The notes below the pieces were generated by a model. The model did not search any database, was not told the origin of the DNA, and was given only the letters and a program-made list of their open reading frames with translations. The position numbers and the translations under genes are program-made. From JAXHUH01 sp034211175 (GTDB lineage Bacteria > Actinomycetota > Acidimicrobiia > Acidimicrobiales > CAIXPF01), in assembly GCA_034211175.1 (NCBI GenBank), contig JAXHUH010000236.1, positions 19,480 to 83,479 on the forward strand: 64,000 nucleotides of DNA. The letters are read 5' to 3'. Of this stretch, positions 1 through 8,297 are shown one piece after another; positions within the stretch are counted from its first letter, which is position 1, and every line of letters starts with the position of its first letter.

Positions 1-58
1 GTAGTGGCAGCTTCACCGGCGTGCCCCGATCGCCGACGGGCCGGCACGATCGACGGAC

Positions 59-763
59 GTGCGCCATCATGACGAGGTGGCAGTGCACGACCACGACCCG
101 TCGGGGGGAACCGAGGGGGGTCACGGTGGGCCCGTCGACGGGGTCCGCCACGACCACACCGAGCCGCCCGGGGAGCTCGCGCTGCGGGTGCGGGCCCTCG
201 AGTCGCTCCTCGTCGAGCGCGGCCTCGTGGACCCCGACGCCGTCGACGAGATCATCGACACCTACGAGCACCGGGTCGGCCCGCGCAACGGCGCGGCCGT
301 CGTCGCCCGGGCGTGGACCGACCGCCCGTTCCGCGACGCGCTCCTGACCGACGGGTCCGCGGCGGTCGCCACGATGGGCTTCGGCGGCATCCAGGGTGAG
401 GTGGTCCGGGTCGTCGAGAACACGGCGGCGGTGCACAACCTGGTCGTGTGCACGTTGTGCTCGTGCTACCCGTGGCCGCTCCTCGGTCTGCCGCCGCGGT
501 GGTACAAGGCGCCGGCCTACCGGGCCCGTGCCGTGTCCGAGCCCCGGCAGGTCCTCGCCGAGATGGGCACCGTCGTCGACCCCGACGTCGAGATCCGGGT
601 GTGGGACTCGACCTCGGAGGTCCGCTACCTGGTGGTGCCGCAGCGCCCGGCCGGCACCGACGGGTGGTCGGCCGACGAGCTCACCCGCCTGGTGACCCGC
701 AACTCGATGATCGGCGTCGGGCGTGCGCTCGATCCCGACGAGCTGACGGGGACGGCGTCGTGA
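59..763 (+). CDS. nthA: Nitrile hydratase alpha subunit, cobalt type
   Basis: Catalytic subunit that hydrates nitriles to amides in the cytoplasm. The metal-claw motif VCTLCSC lies near residues 130-136; threonine between the first two cysteines is the signature of cobalt rather than iron enzymes, and the cysteines are normally oxidised to sulfinic/sulfenic acid. The N-terminus is His/Asp-rich and poorly conserved; in-frame GTG codons at 59, 77 and 83 are alternative starts, so the exact start is uncertain. The TGA overlaps the GTG of the beta subunit, indicating translational coupling. The promoter, if close, lies at or before the window edge. About 234 aa, slightly longer than usual because of the N-terminal tail. 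Confidence 0.93.
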   Translation: MRHHDEVAVHDHDPSGGTEGGHGGPVDGVRHDHTEPPGELALRVRALESLLVERGLVDPDAVDEIIDTYEHRVGPRNGAAVVARAWTDRPFRDALLTDGSAAVATMGFGGIQGEVVRVVENTAAVHNLVVCTLCSCYPWPLLGLPPRWYKAPAYRARAVSEPRQVLAEMGTVVDPDVEIRVWDSTSEVRYLVVPQRPAGTDGWSADELTRLVTRNSMIGVGRALDPDELTGTAS

Positions 764-1449
764 TCGGGCCCCACGATGTCGGCGGCGCGGTCGGCTTCGG
801 CGCCATCGATGCCGAGCCGGAGGGCGACGAGCCCGTGTTCCACCACGACTGGGAGCGACGGGTCTTCGGCGTGACGATGGCGGCCGGGTTCCTCGGACGG
901 TGGAACCTCGACGAGTCCCGTCACGCCCGCGAGCACCAGGCGCCGGTCGACTACCTGCGCAACAGCTACTACGAGACCTGGCTCGCCGGCCTCGAACGCC
1001 TGCTCACCGAACGCGAGCTGCTCGACGACCCGACGGCCGCGCACCGGCGGGCCGACCGGGACCGGGTGGTCAGGGCGCTGGCCCGGGGCCGCGACAGCAT
1101 CACCGAGCCGCTGGGGCCGGCCCGCTTCGCCGTGGGCGACGAGGTGCGGGCCCGCCGCCGCCACCCGAGCGGCCACACCCGCGAGCCGGGCTACGTCATG
1201 GGCTGTCGGGGCGTGATCGTCGCCCACCACGGCAGCCACGTCCTGCCCGACGCCGCCGCCGGGGGCGACCGCTCGGGGGCCCACCTCTACACCGTCGGCT
1301 TCACCGCCCGGGAGCTGTGGGGCCGCGACGGGGACCCGCGCTCGTCGGTCCACGTCGACCTGTGGGAGCCGTACCTCGACGCCGCCGACGCCGGCCCGGC
1401 GTCCGTCGAGCCGACCGGGGCCGGACGCGACGAGGAGAGCTCGCCATGA
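760..1449 (+). CDS. nthB: Nitrile hydratase beta subunit
   Basis: Second structural subunit of the nitrile hydratase heterodimer. Start placed at GTG 760, overlapping the alpha stop, because the family begins with a short segment like IGPHDVGGAVGFG, seen directly after it; the longer open frame upstream is the alpha gene read in another frame. The C-terminal half (RFAVGDEVRAR, GYVMGCRGVI, YTVGFTARELWG) is the SH3-like beta barrel typical of the family. About 229 aa, near normal length. Ends in an ATGA overlap with the accessory gene, so all three genes form one coupled unit. Confidence 0.92.
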   Translation: MIGPHDVGGAVGFGAIDAEPEGDEPVFHHDWERRVFGVTMAAGFLGRWNLDESRHAREHQAPVDYLRNSYYETWLAGLERLLTERELLDDPTAAHRRADRDRVVRALARGRDSITEPLGPARFAVGDEVRARRRHPSGHTREPGYVMGCRGVIVAHHGSHVLPDAAAGGDRSGAHLYTVGFTARELWGRDGDPRSSVHVDLWEPYLDAADAGPASVEPTGAGRDEESSP

Positions 1450-1781
1450 CCCACGACCCGACCATGCCGGCGAACGCACCGTTCGACGACACGGAACCGG
1501 CGTTCACCGAACCGTGGGAGGCGGAGGCGTTCGCCCTCGTCGTCGAGCTCGCACGCACGGGCCGACTCGAGTGGTCACGATGGGTCGACGCGCTCGCCGC
1601 CGAGATCGAGCGCTCGCCCAACGACCCGTACTACGTCCAGTGGGTCCGGGCGTTCGAGGGGCTGTGCGTGTCGTCCGGCCTGCTCGACCGCGACGAGATC
1701 GACGAGCGGGCCCGGCAGTGGCACCGGGCCCACCTCGCCACGCCGCACGGCCAGCCGGTCACGCTCGACGCCGGCCGCTGA
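1446..1781 (+). CDS. Nitrile hydratase accessory (activator) protein
   Basis: About 111 aa. Position directly after alpha and beta, small size and the pattern FTEPWEAEAFALVVELARTG identify the nitrile hydratase accessory family (P14K/NhlE-like). In cobalt enzymes such proteins bind the alpha subunit and carry cobalt into the apo-enzyme by subunit exchange. The fold resembles the beta-subunit N-terminal half (SPNDPYYVQWVRAFEGL, then RARQWHRAH). Start is the ATG overlapping the beta stop. No cobalt transporter or amidase gene follows. Confidence 0.85.
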   Translation: MTHDPTMPANAPFDDTEPAFTEPWEAEAFALVVELARTGRLEWSRWVDALAAEIERSPNDPYYVQWVRAFEGLCVSSGLLDRDEIDERARQWHRAHLATPHGQPVTLDAGR

Positions 1782-2140
1782 ACCGCGGCCCGGGCGCGCT
1801 CGGGGCCGTCGCGCCGGTTCTGTTCGGTCGATGCGGCGCGCGCCGGTGAGGTGGACCGCGGAGACCGAGCGCTCGGCGAACGAGCGCTCGCGCATCGCGG
1901 TCGAGCTCGACGCGATCGTCGAGCGTTTCCGCTGCTGACGATCCCACGCGGTTCCTTCGCAACGAACCGTTGCATTCGCCACGTTGAGCGTTCACTCTTG
2001 CACTCACGTGAGCGCGGTATTCGCCGTTGTGTCACACACCCGAGTCTGACAGTTGTTCAGGCAAGACGTGCCTGAACGACGACAGTGCTTCAGGTCACGC
2101 ACGGCTACGTTTGGTCCCCAGCGGCGAAGGGCGGGGGACG
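1782..2140. other. Intergenic region upstream of the conservon
   Basis: About 360 bp without a convincing gene. An open frame 1831-1938 (35 aa) has no recognisable ribosome site and is not called. The right half is less GC-rich and likely holds the conservon promoter. It contains a perfect 10-bp palindrome (CTCACGTGAG, 2003-2012) and a 9-bp inverted repeat at 2055-2077 listed separately. Confidence 0.6.
2055..2077. promoter_or_regulatory. 9-bp perfect inverted repeat before cvnA
   Basis: GTTCAGGCA at 2055-2063 and TGCCTGAAC at 2069-2077, separated by 5 nt. It lies 64 nt upstream of the cvnA ATG and has no following T-run, so an operator or a leader hairpin is more likely than a terminator. 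The bound protein is unknown. Confidence 0.4.
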
Positions 2141-4192
2141 ATGGCGGTGTCGATGTGGTGGGCGCGGCTGCGTGAGTGGTTACCGCGCGGGAACACGCTC
2201 TCTCCGGAGGCGTTCGATGCGCGCCACCGGATCCTGCGCGTGATCCTGCTGCTCCACGTGCCGCCGATGTTCGCGTGGGGCCTGTTGCTGGGCTACGGCG
2301 TCGTCCACTCGGCGCTCGAGGTGACGGTCCCGGCGTTCTGCTGGGCGATCAGCAGCACGAAGAAGAACACCAACGTGCACATGCGCCGCATGTCCGCGTT
2401 CTTCGTGACCGCCGGGCTCGTCTGGTGCTCGGCGGTGCTCGTCCACCTCTCCGGCGGCACGATCGAGGCCCACTTCCACTTCTTCATCGTGATCCCGTTC
2501 ATCACGCTCTACCAGGACTGGCCGCCGTTCCTGTGGGCGATCGGCTTCACCGTCGTCAGCCACGGCCTCGGCAGCGTGCTGCGGCCCGATCTCATGTTCA
2601 ACCACGAGGCGGCGGTCGAGCGCCCGTGGACGTGGGCGGCCATCCACGGCGTGGCCGTTGCGTTCGCCTCCGCCGGTGGCGTGACCTTCTGGCAGGCCGC
2701 CGAGCGCGAGCACGACCGGTCGATGAGGTTGGTCGAGGAGCTGGCGGCGAGCGAGAAGGCCGCGCACAAGACGTTCTCCGATCTGTTGGTCAACCTGGCC
2801 CGGCGCTCGCAGCAGCTCGTCGAGCGCCAGCTCACGCTGATCGACACGCTCGAGCAGGAGGAGCACGACGAGGTCGTGCTGGGCAACCTCTACCAACTCG
2901 ACCACTACGCGACGCGGATGCGGCGAAACGCCGAGAGCCTGATCGTGGTGTCCGGCTCCGAGATGTCGAAGCTGTCGCGCACACCGCAGCCGCTGTCCGA
3001 GGTGATCCGCGGCGCGATCGGCGAGGTGGAGGACTACCAGCGCGTCGATGTGGCGATCAGCGCCGATCCTCTCGTCGCCGGGCGTGCGGTGTCCGGGCTC
3101 ACCCACCTCCTCGCCGAGCTCGTGGAGAACGCGACGAACTACAGCCCGTCCTCCAGCCGAGTCACGGTGCTCGGGCCGCGCTCGGGTGGGCGGTGCGAGA
3201 TCACGGTCGTCGACCAGGGCATCGGCATGGCCGACGAGGAGCTCGCTGCCGCGAACGGCCGCCTCGCCGAGCCGCTCGCCGTCGACGCCGACCTGGTCCG
3301 GACGCTCGGCCTCCACGTCGTCGGCCGCCTCGCCCAGCGTCTCGGGGTGACCGTGCAGCTCGCCGCCAACGCGCAGGAGGGCCTCACCGCCACGGTCGTC
3401 GTCCCCGAGGAGCTGATCAGCCGGCCCGACGGCTACGACCCCTTCGGCCGCGACGACGCCGAGCCGGGCTCGCACCCCGAGCGCGACGTGCGAGACGTGC
3501 GAGACGTGCGAGATGAAGGACCGGACCGTTGGTCACGGGCCCCGCGGCCCCCGGCGGCCGGGCCCGGCCCGCGCACCCGCGCACCCGTGCCGGCCGGGAC
3601 GAACGGTGCGGTCGCGTCACACGCGACACCCCGGTCACGGCCACCGGGCGCCGATCGGCCACGCGTCGCCGACCACGACCACCGGCCGAACGGGTCCAAC
3701 GGCGCGACCGGGTTCGACCGCACCGGCGGGTTCACCGGCGCCCGAGATCCGTACGCGGTGCCGCGTACCGCCCCGCCCGACCGGCCGGCAACCGATCGAC
3801 CGATGCGTCGCGAGCCACCGGTTCGCCCGCCGGCACCGTCTGCCGGCACCGGGGCGCCCACACCACGCCCCGCCCCGGACGTGCGCAACGGCGACCCGGG
3901 CGCGCTGCCCCGGCGCCGGGCCAACGGGGCGACGGTGCGGCAACCGCAACCGCAGCCGGGGTCGTCGAACGGCCATCGCGCGGGAGCGCCACCGGCGCCG
4001 CCCCGACGCACCGACGCGGTGGGCCCGATGGAGGGATCCCTCGCACACCGAGTGCCGATGAGCAACCTCGACCCGAACCTCGTCGACGAGGAACGGCCCG
4101 AGCCCGGGCTCCCGTCGAACCTGGCCGGGTTGAGCAGCTTCCAGTCCGGGTTGCGCCGCGCCCGGACCGAGAACGACGAGCAGGACCGCTGA
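2141..4192 (+). CDS. cvnA: Conservon sensor kinase-like protein (CvnA type)
   Basis: About 683 aa membrane protein. The N-terminus (about residues 30-220) has several hydrophobic segments with the conserved stretch EAHFHFFIVIPF / LYQDWPPF found in this class. A helical dimerisation region (about 240-310) has LDHYATRMRRNAESL in place of a classic H-box. A histidine-kinase-type ATPase domain follows, with N-box ELVENATNYS near 325 and DQGIGM near 357. The last 240 residues are Pro/Arg/Gly-rich and probably disordered, starting with a 9-bp tandem repeat coding for repeated RDV. ATG 2141 has a good GGGGGAC ribosome site. First gene of a cvnABCD set; CvnA proteins act with the roadblock and GTPase partners as G-protein-coupled-like membrane complexes. 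Confidence 0.9.
   Translation: MAVSMWWARLREWLPRGNTLSPEAFDARHRILRVILLLHVPPMFAWGLLLGYGVVHSALEVTVPAFCWAISSTKKNTNVHMRRMSAFFVTAGLVWCSAVLVHLSGGTIEAHFHFFIVIPFITLYQDWPPFLWAIGFTVVSHGLGSVLRPDLMFNHEAAVERPWTWAAIHGVAVAFASAGGVTFWQAAEREHDRSMRLVEELAASEKAAHKTFSDLLVNLARRSQQLVERQLTLIDTLEQEEHDEVVLGNLYQLDHYATRMRRNAESLIVVSGSEMSKLSRTPQPLSEVIRGAIGEVEDYQRVDVAISADPLVAGRAVSGLTHLLAELVENATNYSPSSSRVTVLGPRSGGRCEITVVDQGIGMADEELAAANGRLAEPLAVDADLVRTLGLHVVGRLAQRLGVTVQLAANAQEGLTATVVVPEELISRPDGYDPFGRDDAEPGSHPERDVRDVRDVRDEGPDRWSRAPRPPAAGPGPRTRAPVPAGTNGAVASHATPRSRPPGADRPRVADHDHRPNGSNGATGFDRTGGFTGARDPYAVPRTAPPDRPATDRPMRREPPVRPPAPSAGTGAPTPRPAPDVRNGDPGALPRRRANGATVRQPQPQPGSSNGHRAGAPPAPPRRTDAVGPMEGSLAHRVPMSNLDPNLVDEERPEPGLPSNLAGLSSFQSGLRRARTENDEQDR
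3484..3513 (+). repeat. 9-bp tandem repeat inside cvnA
   Basis: Three near-identical units of GACGTGCGA in frame, coding for repeated R-D-V at the border between the ATPase domain and the disordered tail. A slippage-prone site; changes of 9 bp keep the frame. Confidence 0.7.
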
Positions 4193-4193
4193 C

Positions 4194-4250
4194 ATGGCCG
4201 TGACGTTCACGGCGCGAGCCGGTACAGCCCATCACAGGGAGCGTTCATGA
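4194..4250 (+). CDS. Possible 18-aa linking ORF between cvnA and cvnB
   Basis: ATG 4194 begins 1 nt after the cvnA stop and reads MAVTFTARAGTAHHRERS before a TGA that overlaps the cvnB ATG as ATGA. An AGGA lies upstream. It could carry ribosomes across the 54-nt gap and couple cvnB to cvnA. A chance open frame in GC-rich DNA is equally possible. Confidence 0.3.
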   Translation: MAVTFTARAGTAHHRERS

Positions 4251-4675
4251 CACAGCTGAGCCAGGGAGCGCAGAACCTCAACTGGTTGGTCTCCAACTTC
4301 GCGAACCGCGTCGCCGGTGTGACCCGTGCGGTCGTCGTCAGCGCCGACGGCCTCCTCATCGCCGTGTCCGACCACTCCGACCTCGACCGCACGCAGGGCG
4401 ACCAGCTGGCCGCCATCATCTCGGGGCTGGCGTCGCTGACCCACGGCGCGGCCCGCTGCCTCCACAACGGAGGCGTTCGCCAGACGATCGTCGAGATGGA
4501 CGACGAGCTGCTGTTCGCCATGTCGATCAGCGACGGCTCGGTGCTGTGCGCGACGACCTCGGGGTCCGCGGACCTGGGCTTCGTCGGCTACGAGATGGGC
4601 CTGCTCGTCCGCCGCGTCGGCGAGGCGCTGACCCCGGCCCTGCGCGACGAGCTCCAGCACGCGCTGCCACGCTGA
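4247..4675 (+). CDS. cvnB: Roadblock/LC7 protein (CvnB type)
   Basis: 142 aa roadblock/LC7 domain: NLNWLVSNFANRVAGVTRAVVVSADGLLIAVS, then a five-stranded pattern ending in a C-terminal helix. These proteins act as regulators of the small GTPase encoded two genes downstream, in the MglB manner, and associate with the CvnA membrane protein. A GGGAG ribosome site lies upstream of ATG 4247. One nucleotide separates it from cvnC. Confidence 0.92.
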   Translation: MTQLSQGAQNLNWLVSNFANRVAGVTRAVVVSADGLLIAVSDHSDLDRTQGDQLAAIISGLASLTHGAARCLHNGGVRQTIVEMDDELLFAMSISDGSVLCATTSGSADLGFVGYEMGLLVRRVGEALTPALRDELQHALPR

Positions 4676-4676
4676 C

Positions 4677-5024
4677 GTGAGCGAGCACCGGCCCCGACTC
4701 GCCCGGCCGTACGCGGTCGTCGGCGGGCGCACCACGCCATCGCAGCCCCGTCTCGCGGTCGAGGCCCTGGTCACGACCACCGAGCACGGCACGGCGTCGG
4801 TGGGGCGCCTGTCGCTCGAGCAACGCGACATCGCCGTGCTGTGCCGCGAGCCGCACTCGATCGCCGAGGTCGCGGCCCACCTCGACCTGCCCTACGGCGT
4901 GGTGCGCGTCCTCGTCGGCGACCTGGCGTCGGCCGGCATCGTCGCCGTCACCGGCGCCGCCGGGGACGACGGACCCGACGACCACACCCTCGAAGAGGTC
5001 CTCGATGCACTACGCGCCCGCTGA
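4677..5024 (+). CDS. cvnC: DUF742 protein (CvnC type)
   Basis: 115 aa. Contains RLARPYAVVGGRTTP near the N-terminus and a winged-helix-like C-terminal half (LSLEQRDIAVLCREPHSIAEVAAHLDLPYGVVRVLVGDL), typical of DUF742. The biochemical role is unknown; in conservons it always sits between the roadblock and GTPase genes and is thought to join the same complex. GTG start 1 nt after the cvnB stop; its end overlaps the cvnD start by 20 nt. Confidence 0.9.
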   Translation: MSEHRPRLARPYAVVGGRTTPSQPRLAVEALVTTTEHGTASVGRLSLEQRDIAVLCREPHSIAEVAAHLDLPYGVVRVLVGDLASAGIVAVTGAAGDDGPDDHTLEEVLDALRAR

Positions 5025-5613
5025 GCGCAACGGCCGGCCGCCCGTGGCGCCGACGCCGGTCAAGATCCTCATCGCCGGCGGTTTCGGCGTCGGCAAGACG
5101 ACGTTCGTGCAGTCGACGTCGGAGATCGAGCCGATGACGACCGAGGCCCCGATGACGGCGGTCTCCGAGCACGTCGACGACACGTCGGCGATCCGGGCGA
5201 AGTCGACGACGACCGTCGCCATGGACTTCGGCCGCATCACGCTCACCGAGCGGCTCGTCCTCTACCTGTTCGGCACCCCGGGCCAGGAGCGGTTCTGGTT
5301 CATGTGGGACGACCTGTCGAGCGGTGCGATCGGCGCGGTCGTGCTCGTCGACGAGCGACGGTTCGAGGACTGCTTCGCGGCGATCGACTACTTCGAGCAC
5401 CGGGGCATGCCGTTCGTCGTCGCCCAGAACTGCTTCGACGGCCGCGCCCACCACGACGTCGAGTCGATCCGCCGCGCCCTGGCGATCGACCCGTCGAACC
5501 CGGTCCTCCGCTGCGACGCCCGCGACCCGCGCTCGACCAACGCCGTCCTCGTCGCCCTGGTCGAGCGCGCACTGGCCCGCCGCCGCAACCCCCGCCGCAC
5601 CGCCATCCGCTGA
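5005..5613 (+). CDS. cvnD: Conservon small GTPase (CvnD type)
   Basis: 202 aa ATP/GTP-binding protein. P-loop GGFGVGKTT near residue 26, G3 motif GTPGQERF near 92, and QNCFD in the position of the NKxD base-recognition motif. In this family such substitutions are normal. Predicted switch protein of the conservon, controlled by CvnB and CvnA. Overlaps cvnC by 20 nt, so translation is coupled. Confidence 0.92.
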   Translation: MHYAPAERNGRPPVAPTPVKILIAGGFGVGKTTFVQSTSEIEPMTTEAPMTAVSEHVDDTSAIRAKSTTTVAMDFGRITLTERLVLYLFGTPGQERFWFMWDDLSSGAIGAVVLVDERRFEDCFAAIDYFEHRGMPFVVAQNCFDGRAHHDVESIRRALAIDPSNPVLRCDARDPRSTNAVLVALVERALARRRNPRRTAIR

Positions 5614-5632
5614 GCGTCGGCCTCGCGGCCGC

Positions 5633-5638
5633 TACGGT
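5633..5638 (+). promoter_or_regulatory. Candidate -10 element (TACGGT)
   Basis: TACGGT ends 7 nt before ATG 5646, the spacing of a leaderless transcript. It would make the short ORF 5646-5699 the first translated element ahead of the HerA-like gene. Confidence 0.4.
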
Positions 5639-5639
5639 C

Positions 5640-5656
5640 CGGCGGATGATCCGCCG
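5640..5656. promoter_or_regulatory. 8-bp palindrome at the predicted transcription start
   Basis: CGGCGGAT, a central G, then ATCCGCCG, a perfect inverted repeat. It covers the predicted start site of the HerA-like transcription unit, so it could be an operator; it could also be a short terminator hairpin for the conservon. Confidence 0.4.
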
Positions 5657-5699
5657 CACCGGTTCACGGCCCGGCCCGACCGCCGTCGCCCTCCGATGA
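5646..5699 (+). CDS. Possible 17-aa leader ORF before the HerA-like gene
   Basis: ATG 5646 reads MIRRTGSRPGPTAVALR and stops at a TGA overlapping the ATG of the next gene (ATGA). With the -10 hexamer 7 nt upstream it would be a leaderless leader peptide coupled to the ATPase gene. Not proven to be translated. Confidence 0.3.
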   Translation: MIRRTGSRPGPTAVALR

Positions 5700-8182
5700 G
5701 CGACGCCCCGGCACCGCCGTCGGAGGGGCTCTACCTCGGGGTCGCGCTCGACGACTCCGGCGCCGCCACCGCCGAGCCGGTGACGATCGACCCCGACGAC
5801 CTGACGACCCACGGGGTGATCGTGGGGATGACCGGTTCGGGCAAGACCGGCCTCGGCGTCGTGCTCGTCGAGGAGGCCCTCCTGGCCGGTGTGTCGGTCC
5901 TGGCGATCGACCCGAAGGGTGACCTCGCCAACCTCCTGCTCACGTTCCCGGACCTGGCGCCCGACGACTTCCGCCCGTGGGTCGACGAGCGTGCGGCCGA
6001 CGCGGCCGGGGTGTCGGCCGACGAGCTCGCCTCCGACACCGCGACGGCCTGGCGCGACGGTCTCGCCCGCTCCGGGATCGGTCCCGAGCGCATCGGCCGG
6101 CTGCGCGACCAGGTCGACTTCGGGGTCTACACCCCGGGCTCGGAGGCGGCGGTCCCCGTCGACCTGGTCGGCTCGCTGCGCCGTCCCCCGTCGATGGACG
6201 ACATGGAGGCCGCGCGCGACGAGATCGCGGCGTACACGACGAGCCTGCTCGGCCTCGCCGGCATCGACGCCGACCCGCTGGCCAGCCGCGAGCACGTCCT
6301 CATCGCCAACCTCGTGGAGCACGCGTGGGCCGGCGGCGAGGACCTCGACCTGGCCGGTCTGCTCGGGCGGATCCTCGAACCGCCGCTGCGCAAGCTCGGC
6401 GTGATCGACCTCGACAGCTACTTCCCCGCCGACGACCGGCGCGACCTGGTCCACACGATCAACGCGCTGCTGGCGTCGCCGAGCTTCGCGGCGTGGCGCA
6501 CCGGGGTTCCGCTCGACATCGACTCGCTCCTGTGGACCGACGACGGTCGGCCCCGGTGCTCGATCATCTCCATCGCCCACCTCGACGACGGCGAACGCCA
6601 GATGGTCGTGTCGATGGTGCTGTCCCGGCTGATCACGTGGATGCGGGCGCAGGCGGGCTCGTCGTCGCTGCGGGCGCTCGTGTCGATCGACGAGGTCTAC
6701 GGCTACGTGCCGCCGACGGCGATGCCACCGGCGAAGCGCCCGATCCTCACCCTGCTCAAGCAGGCCCGGGCCTACGGCGTCGGCATGGTCCTCGCCACCC
6801 AGAACCCGGTCGACCTCGACTACAAGGCGATCTCCAACGCCGGCACGTGGATGATCGGCCGGCTCCAGACGGTGCGGGACCGCGACCGGCTCCTCGACGG
6901 CATGGGCGACGCCGCCGGCTCGGTCGACCTCGGCGAGCTCGGCGAGGTCATCGGCGGCCTCGACGGGCGCCAGTTCGTGCTCCACTCGACCCGGTCGACG
7001 CCCCGCCGGTTCACGACCCGCTGGGCCATGAGCTACCTGGCCGGGCCACTGACCCGGGCCCAGCTCGGTGTGCTGTCCGAGTCCGACCGAGCCGCGATGC
7101 GACAGGAGGACGAGGAGGCAGCGCCGGTCGAACCTTCGGCCGGCGCCGGTGCTCCCACCTCCGGCGGTGGTGCGGCCGTGGCTCCCCCCTCCGGCGACGC
7201 CGCGGGCGAGCCCGTCCCCATCCACGACGAGACAGCCGATGACGAGACGGGGGTCGCACCCACGGTGGCCGACGACGTCCCGGTCCGTTGGCTGGCGCCG
7301 TCGGCGCCGTGGGCCGCGGCCGTCGGCGCCGACCCGTCGTCGACGACGTTCGCGGCCGCGCTGTGGGCGAGTGTGCGGATGACGTTCGACGAGCGCCGCG
7401 CCGACGACCTGCGGGTCGACCTCGAGTGGGAGGCCGTCGTGTGGTTGACCGGCGAGTCGATGCGGAGCGACGACGTCGTCGAGGTCGACCACGACGAGCG
7501 GGACCTGCGGGCCGATGCGCCGGAGGGTGCGGTGTACGTCCTCCCGCCGGCCCGGGTGGAGATGCCGTCGTTCTGGCGCTCGGCGGGCGCGGACGTGCGA
7601 ACCCACGTCGAGCGGACCGAGACGCTGGCGCTGCGCCACAACCCGTCGCTCGACCTGTGGTCGCGCCCGGGCGAGTCGGCCGAGGCGTTCGCGCGGCGCT
7701 GCGACGCCGCGGCCGACGACCGCGCCGACACGGAGGCCGACGAGCTGCGCAGGCGGATGGCCACCCGGCTCGAGTCGGCGCGCCGCAAGCTGCGCCGCTC
7801 CGAGGACCGCGCCGCCGACCTGCTGGCCGACGCCACCGACCGCCAGCGCGACGAGCTGCTGAGCGGCGCCGGCTCGGTGCTCGACGCGCTCTTCGGCGGC
7901 CGCCGCTCGGCCCGCTCCATCGGGCGGGCACTGCGGCGGGGCTCCCGCTCGCGGTCGAGGGCCGCGTCGGCGCAGCGGCGAGCGGCGGATGCGGGCGAGC
8001 GGGTCGCCGACGCCGCGGCCGACCTCCATGCGCTCGAGGACGAGCTGGCCGACGGGTTGGTCGACATCGAGCAGCGGTGGTCGGCCGCGGTCGGTGACGT
8101 CGAGGCCCACGAGGTGACCCTCGAGCGCGACGACATCGAGGTCACCGCGCTCGGCCTGCTGTGGATGCCCGTGCGCCGCTGA
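5696..8182 (+). CDS. HerA/VirB4-like ATPase with C-terminal coiled coil
   Basis: About 828 aa. Walker A GMTGSGKT at residues 44-51; Walker B with acidic pair SIDEVYG near 330, followed by LTLLKQARAYGVGMVLATQNPVDLDYKAISNAGTW, the sensor/arginine-rich region of HerA/DUF87 ATPases that pump or process DNA as hexamers. Residues 465-530 are a low-complexity linker; the C-terminus (about 680-790) is charged, helical and predicted coiled coil. Start at ATG 5696 overlaps the stop of a possible leader peptide; the upstream in-frame extension is cvnD in another frame. No nuclease partner (NurA) lies adjacent. Function unassigned; DNA translocation or a scaffold role is inference. Confidence 0.85.
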   Translation: MSDAPAPPSEGLYLGVALDDSGAATAEPVTIDPDDLTTHGVIVGMTGSGKTGLGVVLVEEALLAGVSVLAIDPKGDLANLLLTFPDLAPDDFRPWVDERAADAAGVSADELASDTATAWRDGLARSGIGPERIGRLRDQVDFGVYTPGSEAAVPVDLVGSLRRPPSMDDMEAARDEIAAYTTSLLGLAGIDADPLASREHVLIANLVEHAWAGGEDLDLAGLLGRILEPPLRKLGVIDLDSYFPADDRRDLVHTINALLASPSFAAWRTGVPLDIDSLLWTDDGRPRCSIISIAHLDDGERQMVVSMVLSRLITWMRAQAGSSSLRALVSIDEVYGYVPPTAMPPAKRPILTLLKQARAYGVGMVLATQNPVDLDYKAISNAGTWMIGRLQTVRDRDRLLDGMGDAAGSVDLGELGEVIGGLDGRQFVLHSTRSTPRRFTTRWAMSYLAGPLTRAQLGVLSESDRAAMRQEDEEAAPVEPSAGAGAPTSGGGAAVAPPSGDAAGEPVPIHDETADDETGVAPTVADDVPVRWLAPSAPWAAAVGADPSSTTFAAALWASVRMTFDERRADDLRVDLEWEAVVWLTGESMRSDDVVEVDHDERDLRADAPEGAVYVLPPARVEMPSFWRSAGADVRTHVERTETLALRHNPSLDLWSRPGESAEAFARRCDAAADDRADTEADELRRRMATRLESARRKLRRSEDRAADLLADATDRQRDELLSGAGSVLDALFGGRRSARSIGRALRRGSRSRSRAASAQRRAADAGERVADAAADLHALEDELADGLVDIEQRWSAAVGDVEAHEVTLERDDIEVTALGLLWMPVRR

Positions 8183-8222
8183 GCGCCCCGACGTCCCGGT
8201 CCGAAGAAATCGCGTGCGGTGA

Positions 8223-8240
8223 CTTGTCATCGTGGACAAG
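8223..8240. promoter_or_regulatory. 6-bp inverted repeat before the DUF4071 gene
   Basis: CTTGTC at 8223-8228 and GACAAG at 8235-8240, 6 nt apart, in the 115-nt gap. Possible operator; no partner can be named. Confidence 0.25.
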
Positions 8241-8297
8241 CGGCCGACCGGTGGAGGACGATGTGAAGCGCGGGCCCGTATTCCACGGGAGGACGAG

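Noticed and set aside
1..58. Partial gene at the left edge
   Set aside because: Too short to show any coding signal; nothing supported before the nitrile hydratase alpha gene.
1831..1938. 35-codon ORF after the nitrile hydratase operon
   Set aside because: Helical-looking, but no ribosome site, no promoter at leaderless spacing and no known family.
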